A stretch of 38,022 bases of DNA from Phycisphaerales bacterium (GTDB lineage: Bacteria; Planctomycetota; Phycisphaerae; Phycisphaerales; UBA1924): positions 1-38,022 of the forward strand of contig JANQQZ010000115.1 of NCBI GenBank assembly GCA_028284805.1, read 5' to 3'. The notes beneath the pieces were generated by a model. The model worked only from the letters and a program-made list of their open reading frames with translations. It did no database searches and was not told the DNA's origin. Both the position numbers and the translations under genes were made by a program. How positions within the stretch are numbered: the stretch's first letter is position 1; every line of letters begins with the position of its first letter. Below are positions 36,168 through 38,022 of the stretch, piece after piece.

Positions 36168-36913
36168 GTGCCGATCCCGCCGCCAACCTCCGCGCCCTGC
36201 TCGAAGCCCGCATCGCCGAGGCCAACAGCGCCGACGAGCCACCCCGCCCCGACACCCCCCGCTTCGCCCCCACGCTCATCGACGACCACGCATTCGCCGA
36301 CCCGATCCTCGAAGAGCTCCTGTACGCCTTCCTCGTCTGGGAAGCCGGTGAGAAGCGAGCCGCCACCGCCCCCGCCAAGCTCGTCGCCCAGTGCGTCGAT
36401 GCCAACGAGCTGCGCATCTGCCTCGCCTCCGAGATCGTCGCCGCACTGGGCACGACCTACCCGCGTGCCACCGAACGCGCCGAGCGGATCCGCGCCACGC
36501 TCAACGCCATCTTCGAACGCGAGCACGACGTCACGCTCGCCAGCCTTGCGAGCACGGGCAAACGCGAGGCGCGCCAGTACCTCGACTCCCTCGAGGGCAT
36601 CCCGCCCTACGTCGCCGCCCGCACGGCGCTGCTCGCGCTCGAGTGCCACGCCTTCCCCGTCGACGATCGCCTCCACAAGCTCCTCGCATCCGAGCAGTGC
36701 CTGCCCGAAGACGAGTCCGCCGAGTCCGCCCCGGGCTGGATCGAGCGACAGATCCGAGCAGGCGAGGCCCCGGGCATGTTCGCCGCGCTCGAGCGTTTCG
36801 CCGTCGATCACAAGCCGGCCCCGCGCACCAAAAAGAAAGCCAGCCGCACAACCAAGAAGGCATCAAGCCGCAAGAAACGCGCCAAGAAGCCCTCAACACA
36901 GTCCGACGGCTGA
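36164..36913 (+). CDS. HhH-GPD (endonuclease III-like) protein with changed catalytic Lys and Lys-rich tail
   Basis: 249 residues from ATG 36164, overlapping the rbfA stop as ATGA. Residues about 45-185 read as an HhH-GPD fold: the hairpin L143-E-G-I-P-P-Y-V150 followed by AARTALLALECHAFPVDDRLHKLL. The conserved Asp is kept (Asp167), but the position of the endonuclease III lyase Lys is Tyr149, and there is no C-terminal Cys cluster for an iron-sulphur centre. It may therefore be a monofunctional glycosylase or a non-catalytic DNA-binding member. The last 30 residues (from about 217) are Lys/Arg/Ser/Thr-rich, like a histone-type tail, probably for nucleic acid binding. Position after rbfA hints at co-expression with translation genes. 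Confidence 0.72.
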   Translation: MSADPAANLRALLEARIAEANSADEPPRPDTPRFAPTLIDDHAFADPILEELLYAFLVWEAGEKRAATAPAKLVAQCVDANELRICLASEIVAALGTTYPRATERAERIRATLNAIFEREHDVTLASLASTGKREARQYLDSLEGIPPYVAARTALLALECHAFPVDDRLHKLLASEQCLPEDESAESAPGWIERQIRAGEAPGMFAALERFAVDHKPAPRTKKKASRTTKKASSRKKRAKKPSTQSDG

Positions 36914-36934
36914 ACCGCACAACGGAGACCACCA

Positions 36935-37684
36935 ATGGCCGGCCACAGCAAATGGGCGAACATCCGCCACCGCAAGGAACGCCAGGACAAGAAGCGCTCC
37001 AAGATCTGGTCGAAGTGCTCCAAGGCCATCATGGCTGCTGCGCGCACAGGCGGACCAGACCCCGACACCAACCTCACTCTCCGCTACGCCATCGACGAAG
37101 CCAAGTACGCCAACATGCCCAAGGACACCATCAAACGCGCCATCGACAAGGGCGCCGGCGCAGGCAGCGGCGACGCCTTCGAAGCCATCACCTACGAGGG
37201 CTACGGCCCAGCCGGCGTCGCCATCATCGTCGATGCCCTCACCGACAACAAAACACGCACCGTGGGCGACGTCCGCAACACCTTCAAGAAGCTGGGCGGC
37301 TCGATGGGCAACTCCGGAGCCGTCTCCTACATGTTCAGCACCAAGGGCCAGATCCTGATCGAGGCCGCCAAGACCACCGAAGACCAGATCATGGAACTCG
37401 CCATCGAGGCCGGCGCCGAAGACGTCGAGGCCCCCGAATCCGACGAAGCCTACTGGACCATCCTCACCGAGATCACCGAGTTCATCGCCGTCAAGGAAGC
37501 CATCGAGGCAGCGGGCATCGAGATCTCCGAAGCCGAGATCACCAAGCTCCCCGCCGACACCGTCGAGCTGACGGGCGAAGACGCCCAGAAGGCCTTCAAC
37601 CTCATCGAGGCCCTGGAAGACAACGACGATGTCCAGAAGGTCTACTCCAACGCCGACATCGACGAATCAGCCCTCGCCTCCTGA
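36935..37684 (+). CDS. yebC: YebC/PmpR-family protein
   Basis: 249 residues, standard length. The N-terminus AGHSKWANIRHRKERQDKKRSKIWSK is family-defining (key: GHSKW, then the KxxxDxKR pattern), followed by the conserved GYGPAGVAIIVDALTDNKTRT block (residues about 87-107) and an acidic C-terminal part with EALEDNDDVQKVYSNAD. YebC proteins were first described as DNA-binding regulators; recent work on the family points to a role in translation of difficult motifs such as polyproline. Its place right after translation genes fits that. An ACGGAG lies before ATG 36935, 21 nt after the previous stop. Confidence 0.95.
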   Translation: MAGHSKWANIRHRKERQDKKRSKIWSKCSKAIMAAARTGGPDPDTNLTLRYAIDEAKYANMPKDTIKRAIDKGAGAGSGDAFEAITYEGYGPAGVAIIVDALTDNKTRTVGDVRNTFKKLGGSMGNSGAVSYMFSTKGQILIEAAKTTEDQIMELAIEAGAEDVEAPESDEAYWTILTEITEFIAVKEAIEAAGIEISEAEITKLPADTVELTGEDAQKAFNLIEALEDNDDVQKVYSNADIDESALAS

Positions 37685-37692
37685 CTGTCTTG

Positions 37693-37733
37693 CCCCCTCT
37701 CCCCTGTGGGGGAGAGGGCCCGGGTGAGGGGGT
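37693..37733. repeat. REP-like palindrome between convergent genes
   Basis: CCCTCTCCCC-TGTG-GGGGAGAGGG (37695-37718) is a perfect 10-bp stem, followed by CCCGGGTGAGGGGG. The combination of a CCCTCTCCC palindrome with an adjacent GGGTGAGGG resembles widespread repetitive extragenic palindromes. It lies between the yebC stop and the stop of the minus-strand gene and could end transcription in both directions. Only one copy is in this window. Confidence 0.6.
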
Positions 37734-37742
37734 CTCCAACTC

Positions 37743-38022
37743 CTACCCGAGATCAACTCCCATCGGTCCCCGCCATACCCGAACGCACGCCTCGAGCGCA
37801 CGCACCGGGTCCGCCGAATCCGTCAAGTCCGCAACCCCGAGCGCCCCCGGGCTCGCCACGCTCATCGCAGCGACACACGCCCCCACCTCGCTCAGTGTCC
37901 GACGGTCGAACCGATCCACCCGAACGACAGCCAGCGGCTCCCCGATCTCCGCCACGCGCGACGCCGCATCCACTCCCGACCGCGCCCAGGGCCCGAGGGG
38001 GCCTGGCCTGTGGCGGTGGAAC
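37743..38022 (-). CDS. Partial gene of unknown function (C-terminal part)
   Basis: The minus strand is open from the right window edge to TAG at 37745-37743, at least 92 residues. An in-frame GTG at 37973 exists, but the frame continues upstream with ordinary composition, so the gene most likely begins outside the window. The visible part contains LAVVRVDRFDRRTLSEVG and a short alternating pattern ending MGVDLG. No family was recognised. Confidence 0.5.
   Translation of the reverse strand, partial: FHRHRPGPLGPWARSGVDAASRVAEIGEPLAVVRVDRFDRRTLSEVGACVAAMSVASPGALGVADLTDSADPVRALEACVRVWRGPMGVDLG

Overview
The window is high-GC DNA that reads as Planctomycetota, most likely the class Phycisphaerae. 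The indications are: a secreted protein ending in a dockerin-like repeat with a terminal Gly-Cys; a pseudopilin with an H-X9-DG motif; an ECF sigma factor carrying a membrane-anchored C-terminal extension; HlyD modules fused to GAF and M50 domains; and FliM, which implies motility. The taxon is inferred from these families and not from a marker-gene comparison.

Layout. 1-698 (minus) is the N-terminal part of a secreted M28 peptidase. 721-3680 (plus) holds methylisocitrate lyase, (methyl)citrate synthase and a secreted PL14-like polysaccharide lyase. 3656-8480 (minus) is a GT4-GT2-GT4 glycosyltransferase operon with 4-nt overlaps. 8582-8977 is a small membrane zinc-ribbon protein, convergent with trigger factor (8997-10391, minus). 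tRNA-Leu(CAA) follows, then an SDR oxidoreductase and an APH-type kinase.

12592-20047 is the most unusual part. It encodes a periplasmic HlyD adaptor, a DUF3467 protein, a GAF-GAF-TM-HlyD fusion, a PqqD-like/M50/HlyD fusion and a short SecA-like ATPase that stops after its motor domains. No ABC, RND or TolC gene lies beside them. Tight spacing across 13598-20047 suggests a single export or envelope machine. A 65-residue protein with its own promoter follows, then a secreted GH57-like/CBM25/dockerin protein (20461-23475).

23581-27135 (minus) carries a Tat lipoprotein with a cupin fold, a pseudopilin, the fused sigma factor and tRNA-Gly(GCC) with promoter and terminator. DsbD (minus) and fliM (plus) diverge from about 29300. 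From 30795 a translation operon runs nusA-infB-small membrane protein-DUF503-rbfA-HhH-GPD protein, followed by yebC. It is preceded by a structured leader and lacks rimP and ylxR at their usual places. A REP-like palindrome separates yebC from a partial minus-strand gene at the right edge.

Four promoters with a TTGACC -35 box and 17-18 nt spacing were found by eye and probably show the housekeeping promoter type. Gene ends often overlap as ATGA, TTGA or TGATG, so translational coupling is common. TTG and GTG starts are frequent.
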